A program made the translations under genes and the position numbers. Shown in pieces: positions 63,895 through 64,000 of a DNA stretch of 64,000 bases. Each line of letters begins with the position of its first letter. Within the stretch, counting starts at the first letter, position 1. Below the pieces are notes generated by a model. It ran no database searches, was not told the DNA's origin, and saw nothing but the letters and a program-made list of their open reading frames with translations. Source of the DNA: Pararhizobium sp. YC-54 (GTDB lineage Bacteria; Pseudomonadota; Alphaproteobacteria; Rhizobiales; Rhizobiaceae); NCBI RefSeq assembly GCF_025847205.1, contig NZ_JAOYTH010000009.1, forward strand, positions 242,068 through 306,067, in the 5' to 3' direction.

Positions 63895-64000
63895 GGCTGT
63901 AGTGACGAATTAATCATTTGATCCAAAGCATGATGCTTGCGAGCTTGATGAAGCCAAGGAAGTTTTGGGCGAGCTTGTCGTAGCGAGTTGCGATGCGACG
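63895..64000 (-). mobile_element. Terminus of an IS5-family insertion sequence (cut by window edge)
   Basis: The last ~105 nt contain the 3' end of an IS5-family transposase gene and a probable IS terminus GGCTGTAGTGACGAATTAAT beginning near 63895, preceded by CTAG (63892-63895) that may include a TA-type target duplication. The other end lies beyond the window, so completeness cannot be judged. Confidence 0.8.
63914..64000 (-). CDS. IS5-family transposase, C-terminal fragment
   Basis: The minus strand encodes RRIATRYDKLAQNFLGFIKL then ASIMLWIK and a stop at 63914-63916. RRxATRYDKLAxNFL is the conserved C-terminus of IS5-type (IS427/IS1031 group) DDE transposases. Only 28 residues lie in the window. 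Confidence 0.9.
   Translation of the reverse strand, partial: RRIATRYDKLAQNFLGFIKLASIMLWIK

Overview
The window reads as the chromosome of an alphaproteobacterium of the order Hyphomicrobiales, most likely Rhizobiaceae (Agrobacterium/Rhizobium/Allorhizobium type). Evidence: the trxB - LsrB/VtlR-type LysR - tandem AbcR-like sRNA block, the PetP/PetR regulators, a BA14K-family protein, EcfG-type promoter sequences, high-GC coding style, and rhizobial palindromic mosaic repeats between genes. It is almost entirely core-like chromosome. The only mobile DNA is the end of an IS5-family element running off the right edge.

Layout. 0.2-4.3 kb: thioredoxin reductase, LsrB-type regulator, two tandem AbcR-like sRNAs with their own promoters and terminators, and an ArsR-type regulator with an old-yellow-enzyme reductase. 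4.3-10 kb: palindromic mosaic, streptomycin-kinase-like phosphotransferase, acetyltransferase, lytic transglycosylase, MFS transporter, aspartate aminotransferase. 10.3-14.6 kb: a Gram-negative sortase system (VIT-VWA target plus class GN-like sortase) and a PQQ-type sugar dehydrogenase. 14.7-20 kb: DMT exporter, cold-shock protein, BA14K protein, metallo-hydrolase, a 54-residue membrane protein behind an EcfG-like promoter, a structured non-coding stretch, ilvE. 20-25.8 kb: PetP/PetR and a histidine kinase, a dual-specificity phosphatase, CsaA, ProC, YbjN, UbiK. 26-32.2 kb: lgt, midA, pgeF, an M24-fold protein without metal ligands, a lipoprotein, prs. 32.3-43.5 kb: AcoR-like regulator lacking its ATPase, BenE, two tandem MHYT-GGDEF-EAL paralogs, rplY, a third GGDEF-EAL protein and an orphan periplasmic binding protein. 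43.7-54.5 kb: pth, clpS, ychF, a secreted unknown, two MaoC-like proteins, apt, small stress-type proteins, and the cca-NUDIX-DUF1285 operon. 54.7-61.5 kb: an uncharacterised MoxR - DUF58 - BatA/DUF4159 - VWA membrane operon. 61.6-64 kb: GNAT, glutathionyl-hydroquinone reductase, NUDIX, IS5 end.

Themes. Several genes concern redox and electrophile handling (trxB, LsrB, OYE, glutathionyl-hydroquinone reductase). Three proteins act on cyclic di-GMP. Two separate loci carry von Willebrand A-type proteins at the membrane: the sortase pair and the MoxR operon. These two loci are the best candidates for poorly described systems. Five copies of a two-hairpin repeat (two full, three partial) and two palindromic mosaics lie in intergenic gaps. 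No tRNA, rRNA, CRISPR array or prophage was recognised.
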